Assembly (NCBI GenBank): GCA_913045375.1
Contig: CAJWQE010000004.1
Location: forward strand, 1 to 64,000
From: an uncultured Halieaceae bacterium
GTDB taxonomy: Bacteria > Pseudomonadota > Gammaproteobacteria > Pseudomonadales > Halieaceae
Reading direction: 5' to 3'
DNA length: 64,000 nucleotides
Part shown: in pieces, positions 51,771 through 62,388 of the stretch
Layout of the letters: each line of letters starts with the position of its first letter
Position numbering within the stretch: position 1 is the first letter of the stretch
The notes under the pieces: model-generated
Database searches by the model: none
Told to the model about the DNA's origin: nothing
Seen by the model: only the letters and a program-made list of their open reading frames with translations
Translations under genes and position numbers: made by a program

Positions 51771-52586
51771 GTGCTTGTGCGACGGCTCGACCTTGATACT
51801 ATCCATGCGCGCCGTGTAACTGTTTTTGGGGGGACTTCCGTGCTGGCTATCCGTTCCGCTCTCGTATTTTTGATTATGGCCGTCACCGTGATACCGCTTG
51901 CCACGGTATTAGTGATTTCGTCCTTTATTGCACCTTATCGCGTGACCTATTTTTGGATTGGTAGACCTTGGCTACAACTCGCCGTCGCGGCAACGAGGTA
52001 TGTCGGCGGTGTCAAAACGCAGGTGAAGGGTTACGACAACTTACTCGCCGCCGCAGAGGGTAATCGAGTGATCATCTGCAGTAAGCACCAATCTACATTT
52101 GAAACCTTCTTTTTTCCGAGTGTCATGACTAACCCCGTCGCTTATGTTTACAAAAAGGAACTTCGATGGGTGCCTTTTTTCGGTTGGGCGATTGGTCGTC
52201 TGCACATGGTCCCGATTGATCGAAGTGCTAAGGGCGATGCCTGGCAGCGTGTGGCTTCGATTGGCGCGAATTTAATGGATCAGGGAAAGTGGATCATCAT
52301 GTTTCCCGAGGGCACCCGGGCAGCACGAGGCGATCAACTGTTATACAAATCCGGTGCAGCTAGGCTGGCCCTTGAAACCGGGGCAGTCGTGGTTCCTGTC
52401 GCTGCAGCGACTGGGCGTTGCTGGCCGCGAAAAACGTGGCGCTTTATCCCCGGGACTGTGGACATCTCAATCGGTCCAGCCCTCAAGCCGGAAGAAGGTG
52501 AAGATGCCATCGCATTTATGAAGCGTGTCGAGACGTGGATTGAGACTGAAATGCGCGTAATCGACTCAGAGGCCTACATAGACTAA
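51771..52586 (+). CDS. 1-acyl-sn-glycerol-3-phosphate acyltransferase (PlsC family)
   Basis: SKHQSTFETFF (HX4E) and FPEGTRAARG motifs; exact start uncertain. Confidence 0.9.
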   Translation: MLVRRLDLDTIHARRVTVFGGTSVLAIRSALVFLIMAVTVIPLATVLVISSFIAPYRVTYFWIGRPWLQLAVAATRYVGGVKTQVKGYDNLLAAAEGNRVIICSKHQSTFETFFFPSVMTNPVAYVYKKELRWVPFFGWAIGRLHMVPIDRSAKGDAWQRVASIGANLMDQGKWIIMFPEGTRAARGDQLLYKSGAARLALETGAVVVPVAAATGRCWPRKTWRFIPGTVDISIGPALKPEEGEDAIAFMKRVETWIETEMRVIDSEAYID

Positions 52587-52626
52587 ATTTTGGGGTTGTG
52601 ATTTAGAGATAACATTCGGAGGGGGA

Positions 52627-53250
52627 TTGATGGGACTTTATAACGATTATGTTGTACCTCGATTGGTAACCTGCGCTTGCGGAACAAAGCCAGTCATACG
52701 ACAGCGACAAAAGGTAGTTCCCCGCGCCCACGGCCGGGTCCTCGAATTCGGCATTGGTGCGGGACACAATCTGCCTCACTATCAGGCCGATCGCGTTGAC
52801 AAAGTTGTGGGTATTGATCCCTGCAGTAAATCTTGGGATTTGGCCGCCGAAAGGGCTGATCAAGCGAACGTTAATGTCGAATTCATTCAGGGTTCTGCAG
52901 AGGACATACCGCTCGAGAGTGGATCGTTTGACTCAGTGCTGATTACCTTTACGTTGTGCACGGTTCCCAACCCTGATGCAGCGCTGGCTGAGGCACGTCG
53001 AATGCTAAAACCCGATGGCACGCTCTTTTTCTGTGAGCATGGCATTGCGCCTGACGAGTCAGTCGCAAAATGGCAACGTCGAGTTAATCCAGTTTGGAAG
53101 CGACTCTTTGGTGGCTGCCACATTACGCGTGATACGAGACAGCTATTGCAAGATGCTGGGTTTGGTATTGATGCCATTGAGCAGATGTACTTGCCGGGAA
53201 CTCCTGCCATTGCAGGATTCAATACCTGGGGTGAAGCAAGCGTTCTCTGA
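52627..53250 (+). CDS. Class I SAM-dependent methyltransferase
   Basis: 207 aa; VLEFGIGAGHNLPHY motif I, MLKPDGTLFFCEHG. Confidence 0.9.
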   Translation: MMGLYNDYVVPRLVTCACGTKPVIRQRQKVVPRAHGRVLEFGIGAGHNLPHYQADRVDKVVGIDPCSKSWDLAAERADQANVNVEFIQGSAEDIPLESGSFDSVLITFTLCTVPNPDAALAEARRMLKPDGTLFFCEHGIAPDESVAKWQRRVNPVWKRLFGGCHITRDTRQLLQDAGFGIDAIEQMYLPGTPAIAGFNTWGEASVL

Positions 53251-53362
53251 CTTTTTGGGTGGTGTCGATACCCCCGTGAGTCTCAAGCGAGAATTCACCC
53301 AGTCAACCCAATGAAAAGCAAAGTTGCTAAAAAGCAATATAGTGAATAAGAGGTAGACCCAC

Positions 53363-54892
53363 ATGCACCGCCCCGAACCCAATTTTAATGTTGCTGCACA
53401 GGTCATAAAGCAGGCTGAACAAAACCCTGGAAATACGGCCATTATTTTCGAGGGTAAGACCACGTCCTACGGGGAATTCGCAACGCGTGTTCGAAAACAG
53501 GCGGGATTGTTGCGTAGCCGGGGTGTGTGCGTCGGCGATCGGGTCGGGTTTCTTGGTTTTAATCAGCCGGGCTTTATTGAGACGATGTTTGCCACCATTA
53601 GTTTGGGTGCTGTCTTTGTTCCGTTGAACTTCCGGCTAACCGGCGAGGAACTTGCTTTTATTATCGGTGATGCTGGTGTGCACACTTTGGTGGTAGACCC
53701 CGAATTGACCGGCGTGATCGACAGTGTCCGAGATCGATTGCCTTGTCATCACTATTTTGCGGTGGAGGGAACGCTCCCTGGCTACGACTGCCTCGAGCAG
53801 GCGATGCAAGAAGCCGATGCTGCGCCAGAAATCGCTAGCTCTAGCGCGCACGATACCTTACTTATTATGTATACCTCCGGCACAACGGGGCTGCCAAAAG
53901 GCGCGATGTTGACTCACGGCAATATCGTCTGGAATAACGTCAATGCAAACCTGGCCTTCGGTGCTAAAAACACCGACGTCTTACTTACCGCCGCGCCGTT
54001 ATTCCATATTGGCGGCTTGAACGTCATGACGATTTCGGCCTTTCAAATGGGCAGCCCACTGGTGTTACTCCGACACTTTGAACCTGAGGCGGTTCTCCAA
54101 GCGATTGAGCGTTATAAGGTGTCTCACATGTTCGGCGCGCCGGCCATGTTCCTCTTCATGTCTCAGCACCCTGCATTCTCAAACACAGATCTGTCGTCTA
54201 TCGACATCTTGATTGTCGGCGCGGCACCGTGTCCCGAGTCTTTGATTTCACTGTACGGGGATCGCGGTATCAGTTTCTGCCAGGGTTACGGCCTTACCGA
54301 GACCAGCCCGTTTGCATCCTTCCTCGGGCCGCAGCGATGTTTGGAGAAGCTGGGTTCAGCGGGTCTGCCACCGGTTCACACGGATATTCGTATCGTGGAT
54401 GGCTCTAACTCGCCTGTCGCGGCGCTCGAGCGAGGCGAAATCTGTATCAAGGGCCCAAACATCATGAAGGGTTACTGGAATCGACCTGATGCGACGGCCA
54501 GTGCTATTGATGAGCTTGGATGGTTCCACTCCGGTGATGTGGGCTATCTGGATGAGGAGGGATATCTCTACATCTGTGATCGACTCAAGGATATGGTTAT
54601 CTCGGGTGGTGAAAATGTCTATCCGGCTGAGGTTGAGAGCGTCTTGTTTGAACATCCGGCTGTGGCCGAAGTGGCGGTTATCGGTTTGCCGGATGATAAA
54701 TGGGGTGAGGCTGTGACGGCCGTGGCGGCACTGGTTCCAGATGCGGATCTGTCGCTCGAAGAATTGCGGAGCTTCGCCGAAACCAAGCTAGCGCGTTACA
54801 AGCTCCCATTGCGTTTGCACGTAGTTGACGCGCTTCCCCGAAACCCGGCCGGTAAGGTACTGAAGTTCCAGTTGAGAGAATCACTGGCCTGA
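53363..54892 (+). CDS. Acyl-CoA synthetase / AMP-dependent ligase
   Basis: 509 aa; MYTSGTTGLPKGAM, GYGLTETSP, PRNPAGKVLK. Confidence 0.94.
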   Translation: MHRPEPNFNVAAQVIKQAEQNPGNTAIIFEGKTTSYGEFATRVRKQAGLLRSRGVCVGDRVGFLGFNQPGFIETMFATISLGAVFVPLNFRLTGEELAFIIGDAGVHTLVVDPELTGVIDSVRDRLPCHHYFAVEGTLPGYDCLEQAMQEADAAPEIASSSAHDTLLIMYTSGTTGLPKGAMLTHGNIVWNNVNANLAFGAKNTDVLLTAAPLFHIGGLNVMTISAFQMGSPLVLLRHFEPEAVLQAIERYKVSHMFGAPAMFLFMSQHPAFSNTDLSSIDILIVGAAPCPESLISLYGDRGISFCQGYGLTETSPFASFLGPQRCLEKLGSAGLPPVHTDIRIVDGSNSPVAALERGEICIKGPNIMKGYWNRPDATASAIDELGWFHSGDVGYLDEEGYLYICDRLKDMVISGGENVYPAEVESVLFEHPAVAEVAVIGLPDDKWGEAVTAVAALVPDADLSLEELRSFAETKLARYKLPLRLHVVDALPRNPAGKVLKFQLRESLA

Positions 54893-54906
54893 CCAGTTCG
54901 CTTGAA

Positions 54907-55596
54907 GTGACTGTTTTTCACCGTAAGCTCTGGCGCCTCCTAGCCATCGGCTGGCTTTCTCTATCACTTGGGTGTGCTCAGGAGCGGCACACTGAGGCGG
55001 TTACTCGTGTTGCGACGCCTGTCGATATGACAGGTCACTGGGAAATCGACTTTGCCCGCAGCGACAATCTGCAAGATCAATTAAGCTCGATTGCGCGCCG
55101 GGTGCAAAGGGAAGCCGTCCGCCGTGCCAGACTTGCTGAGGAGGGGCGAGGTTATGCGGGAAGCCCGTTACCCGACCAAAGCGATTTAGTCACGTTAGCT
55201 CGATTGGCGGAAATCATTACCGAGCCAGTCCTCTTGGAGGTCATCCAGAACGACGCTCGTATCAGGGTCAAACGAGACAAAAGCTTTGCGTTGGTATGTG
55301 AGTACGACGGATCAGGACTGAGCATCACGGTGGATACGCTTGGCATACAACGCTGCGGCTGGGATGGGGATCAATTATTCTTTATGTTGGAGCTGGAAGA
55401 AGGGTTAGACGTGACACATCGCCTGTCTCGATCTGATAAGCCAGACATGCTGTTGTTGGTCACCTCAGTAGAGACCACCTCAACGCGCTTTCCTCTCGTT
55501 GTCAGTCAGTATTTTACGCCCTACGATCCGGATGCTTTGGGGTACCGATGTGAAAGGACATTGACACGAGGAAAGGTGTGCTCAACGCAGCAATGA
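54907..55596 (+). CDS. Putative lipoprotein, uncharacterised
   Basis: 229 aa; signal sequence with lipobox LSLGC. Confidence 0.7.
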   Translation: MTVFHRKLWRLLAIGWLSLSLGCAQERHTEAVTRVATPVDMTGHWEIDFARSDNLQDQLSSIARRVQREAVRRARLAEEGRGYAGSPLPDQSDLVTLARLAEIITEPVLLEVIQNDARIRVKRDKSFALVCEYDGSGLSITVDTLGIQRCGWDGDQLFFMLELEEGLDVTHRLSRSDKPDMLLLVTSVETTSTRFPLVVSQYFTPYDPDALGYRCERTLTRGKVCSTQQ

Positions 55597-56693
55597 TGGC
55601 GATACTTGCAAACAAATGGTCTAGTAGCAGACCACATTTTTTGGTGTTGGCTATTACTGCGTTGCTGTCATACGCGACAACTGCAGCGCCCACTTATGAT
55701 GGTGATATAAGGGTTGTAGGACAATCTGTCCGGTCGGTGGGTAGTGCCCCAGCACGGCTGGATGTGGGTATCTCGGTCAGTACCAAGGTTCGGAATAAAA
55801 GTGGCACCGATATGGAATCTGCCTTCAGGGAGACCGAAGCCCTGTTGATCGGGCAGCGTCTCAGAGGCGAACTTGAACGTGACGGGGATTGGGGGGTCAT
55901 TCGACTTTTCCCGGAGCCCTCGGTGATACCGCAGCTAACCGTACAGTTGTCCATATTGGCGTCTGATGGACGTGAACTTGTTGTTGACGCTATCGTGCGC
56001 TCTGTTGCGGGTGAGACCATGTGGTCCTCCGTATATCGCGATATCTCGGTCAATGACGATTACACCAACGATAAGACCGACCCATTCGCAGATCTTTACG
56101 TCACGATGGTCAATGACATCGTGCATTCGGTGTCATCAGCATCCCATCAGGAGACATATTTACGCTCGCTGTCATCATTACGGCATGCCAGCGAGTTGGT
56201 TCCAGAGGCGTTTCCAGATTATTTGGGGAAAGAGGCCGGTCTTTACAGCGTTCGAAGAGAGCCGAGTCGCGAGGATCCTATGCTCACTCGACTGAATCGG
56301 TTGCGAGACTATGAACTCCTGTTTGTGGATACGATCGATGAGCAGTTGGCCAATGTTTCACGGGAGGTCAGCGATGCTTATTACCTCTGGATGAAATCTA
56401 GCAAGGAGCAGTTGGACTGGTTGGATCTGCGGCGCGAGCGGGGCGTAAGTGCTGAGACGTTGCGAAATGAATCGACATTTACACGACTGCAAGCCGTGTA
56501 TGCAGCGCATCGATCACTTAAGATCCACGAGCAGGAACTCTTTGAATTGGTGCTGGAGTTAGAAAACGAAACGCGTGCCACCGCGGTGTATGCCAACGAG
56601 CAAGTGTTTAAACTCTCTGGAACGCTGGAGCAGCAGTATCAAGAGTGGCGTGCCACCCTGCGCCGAATTAACGATCTAGAGTCGACTTTATGA
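55578..56693 (+). CDS. Uncharacterised exported protein with C-terminal helical region
   Basis: 371 aa overlapping the upstream lipoprotein gene and abutting rlmKL; hydrophobic N-terminal segment. Confidence 0.7.
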   Translation: MLNAAMMAILANKWSSSRPHFLVLAITALLSYATTAAPTYDGDIRVVGQSVRSVGSAPARLDVGISVSTKVRNKSGTDMESAFRETEALLIGQRLRGELERDGDWGVIRLFPEPSVIPQLTVQLSILASDGRELVVDAIVRSVAGETMWSSVYRDISVNDDYTNDKTDPFADLYVTMVNDIVHSVSSASHQETYLRSLSSLRHASELVPEAFPDYLGKEAGLYSVRREPSREDPMLTRLNRLRDYELLFVDTIDEQLANVSREVSDAYYLWMKSSKEQLDWLDLRRERGVSAETLRNESTFTRLQAVYAAHRSLKIHEQELFELVLELENETRATAVYANEQVFKLSGTLEQQYQEWRATLRRINDLESTL

Positions 56694-58885
56694 CCAACCC
56701 ATTATCTTTCCTCGCCACCTGTCCCGTGGGGTTGGGAACATTGCTGGTAGACGAGCTGGCAGAACTGGGCGCTACCGAGGTGCGAGAGACACCAGCAGGT
56801 GTGTTTTTCAGTGGGCCGCTCGCGGTTGCCTACCGGGCGTGTCTGTGGAGTCGGCTGGCGAATCGAATTCTTCTCAAACTTTCGGAGACGGCCGTTGCGA
56901 GCACGGACGATGTGTACGTGGCGGCTCGGAGTTTACGGTGGTCTGACCACATGACAGCACGAACCCGCTTCGCTGTTGAGTTTCGAGGGCAGACGAATTA
57001 CATCAAGAACACCCATTTTGGCGCGTTGAAAATAAAAGATGGAATAGTCGACTTCTTTAGAGAGCACGCGGGTCAGCGTCCCTCAGTTGATGCAAAGCGC
57101 CCTGATCTGCGCGTTGTTGCACAGCTGAATAAAGGCAAGCTAGCACTCAGCGTTGATTTGTCCGGCGATAGCCTACATAGGCGGGGCTATAGGCTTGATG
57201 GTGGCAAAGCACCGCTAAAGGAAAATCTAGCCGCGGGGCTACTGATACGTTCAGGGTGGGCTGAGCGAGTGGCGCGCGGTGAGAGTTTGATTGATCCGAT
57301 GTGTGGATCGGGAACGCTTCTGATTGAGGCGGCAATGATCGCTTTAAATATAGCCCCGGGGCTTCACAGGGAGCGTTTTGGTTTCATGGGGTGGCTCGGC
57401 CACCGGCTCGATCAGTGGCAAGCTATCCTGGGCGAAGCAAAAGCCAAGGTGCGTCCATCGCTGCCAGAGGGTGTTGAAATAAGGGGTTACGACGGGGATT
57501 TGGGTGCTATCCGCCGCGCCGAGGAAAATGCCCGCCGCATGCAACTGGGTTCCTTTGTTCGTGTCCGCGTCAGACAGCTATCAGATATTGCCAAGCCCAC
57601 ACATCAGAAGATGGACAAAGGATTATTAGTCGTCAATCCGCCCTGGGGTGAGCGACTAAGCACGCCGTCTGCGGCGGCAAATTTGTATGCGGCGCTGGGT
57701 CAGGTGATGCACTCGGAATTTGCTGGATGGGATGCGTCAGTCATTGCCGCTGATGCTGCACACGCGCGTGCCACAGGTCTGCGAAGTCACAAGAATTACA
57801 AGATGAAAAGTGGTCCTTTGGACATTACGCTCTTTTTGTTCTCGTTGGGCGCTGACAACAAATTACGCGACGCAACGGCTCCACTAGCGACCGAGACTGA
57901 AGAGTCCTCACTGCCCGTGCTCTCGGCGGGTGGGCAAATGGTGGCGAACCGCCTATTAAAGAACCTGAAAAAGCTCGCTAAGTGGCGACAGGCGAATGAG
58001 GTGGAGTGCTTCCGTGTCTATGATGCGGACATGCCTGAATATGCCGTCGCTATTGACGTTTATGGTGGCGATATTCACATGGCCGAATATGCAGCCCCCA
58101 AGTCGGTCAAGGAAGCTGATGCCAACCGACGCTTTGATGAGGTATTAGATGCTGTTCAGGTCGTCTTTAACGTTGAAGATCGCTCAGAAATAGCGGTTAA
58201 ACGTCGTTCAAAGCAGCGAGGCCTTCAACAATACGAGCGCGTCTCAACTCGGAACGAACGACGCTTGGTTAACGAGCTTGGGGCGAAGTTGTGGGTCAAT
58301 CTCTATGATTACCTCGATACTGGCCTTTTCCTAGACCACCGGCCGATTCGAGCCCGTATTCGGGAAGAAAGTGCGGGTAAGCGATTCCTCAATCTTTTTT
58401 GTTATACAGGGGTCGCTAGTGTGCATGCCGGCTTGGGCGGCGCTCGATACTCTACGAGTGTTGATCTCAGCAATACCTACCTAGATTGGTATCGTGAAAA
58501 TCTGGCGATTAATGGCTTATCGGATCAAAAACATCGCGCTGTAAAGGGTGACGTTCTAGCATGGCTTCAAGAGGAGGAGGGTATTTATGACCTGATCTTA
58601 TTGGATCCACCGACCTTCTCTAATTCGAAATCGACTAGCGCGGACTTTGACGTGCAACGTGATCATGAGGTCCTGCTATCGCTCACCATGAATCGGTTAT
58701 CTGATGACGGCGTACTCTACTTTTCCAATAATAACCGTCGGTTTGAACTAGCAGTGGAGTTGACGGAGCGTTACTGCGTTGAAGACATCACTCGGGAGTC
58801 GTTGGGTCCTGATTTCGAGCGGGCGCCGAACATACATCAGTGTTGGCGTTTTACGCATAAGAACGGTATTTCCGAAGCGAATTAA
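56690..58885 (+). CDS. rlmL: Bifunctional 23S rRNA methyltransferase RlmKL
   Basis: 731 aa; THUMP, DPMCGSGTLLIEAA, NPPWGERL, FLNLFCYTGVASVHAG, LLDPPTFSNSK. Confidence 0.97.
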   Translation: MTNPLSFLATCPVGLGTLLVDELAELGATEVRETPAGVFFSGPLAVAYRACLWSRLANRILLKLSETAVASTDDVYVAARSLRWSDHMTARTRFAVEFRGQTNYIKNTHFGALKIKDGIVDFFREHAGQRPSVDAKRPDLRVVAQLNKGKLALSVDLSGDSLHRRGYRLDGGKAPLKENLAAGLLIRSGWAERVARGESLIDPMCGSGTLLIEAAMIALNIAPGLHRERFGFMGWLGHRLDQWQAILGEAKAKVRPSLPEGVEIRGYDGDLGAIRRAEENARRMQLGSFVRVRVRQLSDIAKPTHQKMDKGLLVVNPPWGERLSTPSAAANLYAALGQVMHSEFAGWDASVIAADAAHARATGLRSHKNYKMKSGPLDITLFLFSLGADNKLRDATAPLATETEESSLPVLSAGGQMVANRLLKNLKKLAKWRQANEVECFRVYDADMPEYAVAIDVYGGDIHMAEYAAPKSVKEADANRRFDEVLDAVQVVFNVEDRSEIAVKRRSKQRGLQQYERVSTRNERRLVNELGAKLWVNLYDYLDTGLFLDHRPIRARIREESAGKRFLNLFCYTGVASVHAGLGGARYSTSVDLSNTYLDWYRENLAINGLSDQKHRAVKGDVLAWLQEEEGIYDLILLDPPTFSNSKSTSADFDVQRDHEVLLSLTMNRLSDDGVLYFSNNNRRFELAVELTERYCVEDITRESLGPDFERAPNIHQCWRFTHKNGISEAN

Positions 58886-58902
58886 AAATTGTCCCCATAT
58901 AA

Positions 58903-59025
58903 CCTCTAGGGATATCGGGCATTACCTGTAAGCCTATCGTGACAGCTCTTTAGAGGGTGTGGCGATAAGTTACTGATTTTGTACGTTAAAATCGTAATTT
59001 GAAAAGCAGTACTCCTCTCTGGAGT
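58903..59025 (+). other. Structured intergenic region upstream of leuC
   Basis: CCTCTAggga... pairs with ...tctTAGAGG (58903-58912 / 58947-58956, two G-U); TACTCC-tctct-GGAGTA hairpin 59010-59026. Confidence 0.4.
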
Positions 59026-59073
59026 AAAGCATTTTGGACACTGGCCCTGGTTTGCGCGAATTGATCCCCAAAG

Positions 59074-59082
59074 TTATCCACA
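59074..59082 (+). promoter_or_regulatory. Perfect DnaA-box match TTATCCACA upstream of leuC
   Basis: Exact TTATCCACA at 59074-59082. Confidence 0.4.
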
Positions 59083-59212
59083 ACCTTCCTGATGGACCCA
59101 ATAGACGGGATCTATGCTAAACTCGCGCGCCGCGTGACTAGTGATCGCAGGCAGTTCAACAACGTCAGCCGCAGCGTCCTTCATCGTTGTCGGCCTCAGT
59201 AGGGAATCCGAT

Positions 59213-60640
59213 ATGGGACGCACGCTTTACGACAAGCTGTGGGATGCACACCTTGTGGATCAGCAAGACGACGGGTCAGCACTGATTTACATCGATAGGC
59301 ATTTGATTCATGAAGTAACATCTCCGCAGGCTTTTGAGGGCTTGCGCCTTGCCGGTCGTTCACCGCGTCGCTTAAACGCCAACGTGGCCGTGCCCGACCA
59401 TAATGTATCAACCGATCCTAATGAGCGCGCGTTAGCTGGGTACGCTGGAGTGGCCGACGCTACCAGCAGGGTCCAGCTTGAGACTCTTAATGACAACTGC
59501 AACGACTTCAATATTCCTTTGATCGATTTGGCGGATCAGCGCCAAGGCATCGTCCATGTCATGGGTCCTGAGCAAGGGGCAACGCTGCCTGGCATGACGA
59601 TCGTTTGCGGTGATTCGCACACCTCAACCCACGGTGCATTTGGTGCACTCGCTCATGGTATTGGCACGTCGGAGGTTGAACACGTGCTAGCGACACAGTG
59701 CTTATTGACTAAGAAGATGGATAATTTTCGCGTGGTTCTCGACGGAGAAGCCCAGCCGGGCGTCACTGCAAAGGACCTCGCTCTTGCGGTGATAGGCCAG
59801 ATTGGTACGGCGGGAGCGACAGGTTGCGCTCTCGAGTTCGCCGGTTCGGCGGTCAGGTCCCTCACAATGGAAGGGCGAATGACCCTCTGTAATATGGCGA
59901 TTGAAGCCGGCGCGCGCGCGGGTATGGTGGCCGTTGACCAAGTGACCCTTGACTACGTGAAGAGCCGACCAATGGCTCCAACCGGTGAGCAGTGGGAGAT
60001 GGCAGAAAAATACTGGAAGACCCTGCATAGCGATTCTGATGCCGTCTTCGACCGTGAGCTCGTTATCGATGCATCGGCCATTGAGCCCCAGGTCACCTGG
60101 GGCACATCGCCGGAGATGGTGACGTCAATCGGAGGTACGGTTCCCACCATGGACGACATGCAGGATGAGACGGGCAGGAAGTCTCTCGAGCGTGCTCTCG
60201 ACTACATGGGCCTTCAGCAGGGAATGAAACTGAGCGACATTCCAGTTGATATGGTCTTCATTGGCTCATGTACTAATGCCCGCATCGAAGACATGCGTGC
60301 GGCTGCAGCAGTTGTCCGCGGTCACAAGAAAGCCGACAACGTGGAGCGCGTTCTCGTCGTCCCGGGCTCGGGTCTAGTGAAGGCGCAAGCTGAAGCCGAG
60401 GGGCTCGATAAGGTATTTACTGAGGCTGGCATGGAGTGGCGTGCGCCCGGATGCTCAATGTGTCTGGCGATGAATGCAGACAAGGTTGAGCCCGGTAAGC
60501 GGTGTGCTTCGACCTCGAATCGAAACTTTGAGGGGCGACAGGGGTTTGGTGGTCGTACTCATCTTGTGAGTCCTGCAATGGCCGCCGCCGCCGCTGTTAC
60601 CGGTCGTTTCACTCATCCGGCGAACGTGGAGGCCCTCTAA
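59213..60640 (+). CDS. leuC: 3-isopropylmalate dehydratase large subunit
   Basis: [14 protein letters not shown]-terminus, [31 protein letters not shown] 59213 inside ORF 59141..60640. Confidence 0.97.
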   Translation: MGRTLYDKLWDAHLVDQQDDGSALIYIDRHLIHEVTSPQAFEGLRLAGRSPRRLNANVAVPDHNVSTDPNERALAGYAGVADATSRVQLETLNDNCNDFNIPLIDLADQRQGIVHVMGPEQGATLPGMTIVCGDSHTSTHGAFGALAHGIGTSEVEHVLATQCLLTKKMDNFRVVLDGEAQPGVTAKDLALAVIGQIGTAGATGCALEFAGSAVRSLTMEGRMTLCNMAIEAGARAGMVAVDQVTLDYVKSRPMAPTGEQWEMAEKYWKTLHSDSDAVFDRELVIDASAIEPQVTWGTSPEMVTSIGGTVPTMDDMQDETGRKSLERALDYMGLQQGMKLSDIPVDMVFIGSCTNARIEDMRAAAAVVRGHKKADNVERVLVVPGSGLVKAQAEAEGLDKVFTEAGMEWRAPGCSMCLAMNADKVEPGKRCASTSNRNFEGRQGFGGRTHLVSPAMAAAAAVTGRFTHPANVEAL

Positions 60641-61290
60641 TGGAAGCATTTCGAGTTCACAGCGGGCTGGTTGTTCCATTGGATCGTGCCAATGTTGATA
60701 CGGACCTGATCATCCCAAAGCAGTTTCTGAAATCCATTAAGCGGACGGGTTTTGGTCCTAACCTGTTCGATGAGCTCCGGTATCTGGATCCATTTGACGA
60801 AGAGGCACCAAGCGCAACTCGTAAGCTAAACCCAGAGTTTTCGCTCAACATGCCAAAGTATGCAGGCGCTTCCATCCTTCTTAGCCGAGAGAATTTCGGT
60901 TGTGGATCAAGCCGAGAGCATGCGGTATGGGCGCTCGTCCAGTTCGGGATTCGCTGTGTCATCGCGCCGAGCTTCGCTGATATTTTCAAGAACAATGCGT
61001 TCAAAAGTGGCCTGTTACCGCTCGAGTTGGATGAAGCTGTCGTTGATCGACTTTTTCAACAAAGTGCGAATGGCGAAGGGGTTAATCTGACGATCGATCT
61101 CGACAGCCAACAAGTAACACTGTCAGACGGTGCTCAGGTCGACTTCTCAGTCGATCCTTTCAGGCGCCACTGTTTACTCGAAGGGCTGGACGATATTGGT
61201 ATTACGCTGCAGCGTGAGGATGCCATCACCGCTTTTGAGCGAAATCATCAACGAACCCAGCCTTGGTTGTTTAACGAGGTGAAACTCTGA
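60640..61290 (+). CDS. leuD: 3-isopropylmalate dehydratase small subunit
   Basis: 216 aa; [15 protein letters not shown]. Confidence 0.97.
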   Translation: MEAFRVHSGLVVPLDRANVDTDLIIPKQFLKSIKRTGFGPNLFDELRYLDPFDEEAPSATRKLNPEFSLNMPKYAGASILLSRENFGCGSSREHAVWALVQFGIRCVIAPSFADIFKNNAFKSGLLPLELDEAVVDRLFQQSANGEGVNLTIDLDSQQVTLSDGAQVDFSVDPFRRHCLLEGLDDIGITLQREDAITAFERNHQRTQPWLFNEVKL

Positions 61291-62375
61291 TGTCGCATCG
61301 TATTTTGCTATTGCCCGGAGATGGCATCGGTCCGGAGGTGGTTGAACAGGCGAGACGTGTCCTCGTAGCAACCGCTCGGGTCTTTGATTTGGACCTGATC
61401 TTCGACTCAGCAGATCTCGGTGGTGTGGCAATCGACCGCCATGGAGACCCTTATCCGGAGTCGACTCGCTTACTTGCAAGACAAGCCGATGCGATCCTCC
61501 TGGGCGCCGTTGGCGGCCCGAAATGGGATACGCTGCCTGCAGCCCAAAGGCCTGAGCGCGGCTTGTTGGCGATTCGCTCCGATTTAGACCTATTTTGTAA
61601 TCTGCGTCCTGCCATGTTGTACCCGCAGCTTGCGGATGCTTCTAGCCTCAAACCTGACCTTGTTGCGGGTCTCAATCTGCTGATTGTCAGAGAGCTCACC
61701 GGAGGGATTTATTTCGGTGAGCCGCGGGGCGTGGAAACCTCAGCCGACGGTGTCAGAAGGGGATTCAACACGGATGTCTATGATGAGACTGAGATCGGTC
61801 GAATCGCTCGATTAGCGTTCCAGTTTGCTCAAAAACGAAACGGTCGACTGTGTTCGGTGGACAAGGCCAATGTGTTGGAAGTGACTATGCTTTGGCGCGA
61901 CATTGTCACTGAGGTGTCCGCAGAATTCCCGGAAATCGAGTTGAGTCACATGTATGTGGACAACGCCGCTATGCAACTAGTGCGTGAACCGAAACAGTTT
62001 GATGTGGTTCTAACCGGCAATCTATTCGGCGATATTTTGTCCGATACGGCTGCCATGTTGACCGGCTCAATTGGTATGTTGCCATCGGCCTCACTGAATG
62101 CAGAGTCCCGAGGATTGTACGAACCAGTTCATGGCTCTGCGCCTGATATTGCGGGCGCCGGCAAGGCAAACCCGCTGGCAACCATTCTGTCGGCCGCCAT
62201 GTTACTGCGCTATTCACTCGATGAGGGTCCCGCGGCAGATGCTATTGAGGCGGCGGTAGAACACGTATTAAACGCGGGTTTACGTACCCTCGATATAGCG
62301 AGCAGCTCCGCTGACGCCGCGACCACGGAAGCCATGGGCGACGCCGTAGTAGCCGCTATTACAAGCCTGTCTTAA
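61290..62375 (+). CDS. leuB: 3-isopropylmalate dehydrogenase
   Basis: 361 aa; [37 protein letters not shown]. Confidence 0.97.
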   Translation: MSHRILLLPGDGIGPEVVEQARRVLVATARVFDLDLIFDSADLGGVAIDRHGDPYPESTRLLARQADAILLGAVGGPKWDTLPAAQRPERGLLAIRSDLDLFCNLRPAMLYPQLADASSLKPDLVAGLNLLIVRELTGGIYFGEPRGVETSADGVRRGFNTDVYDETEIGRIARLAFQFAQKRNGRLCSVDKANVLEVTMLWRDIVTEVSAEFPEIELSHMYVDNAAMQLVREPKQFDVVLTGNLFGDILSDTAAMLTGSIGMLPSASLNAESRGLYEPVHGSAPDIAGAGKANPLATILSAAMLLRYSLDEGPAADAIEAAVEHVLNAGLRTLDIASSSADAATTEAMGDAVVAAITSLS

Positions 62376-62388
62376 TGTCTGGAGAAAT

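Noticed and set aside
52075-52115. Unusual HX4E instead of HX4D in the PlsC acyltransferase motif (KHQSTFETFF)
   Set aside because: I recall KHQS-x-x-E-type motifs as common in beta/gammaproteobacterial PlsC homologs, so not novel.
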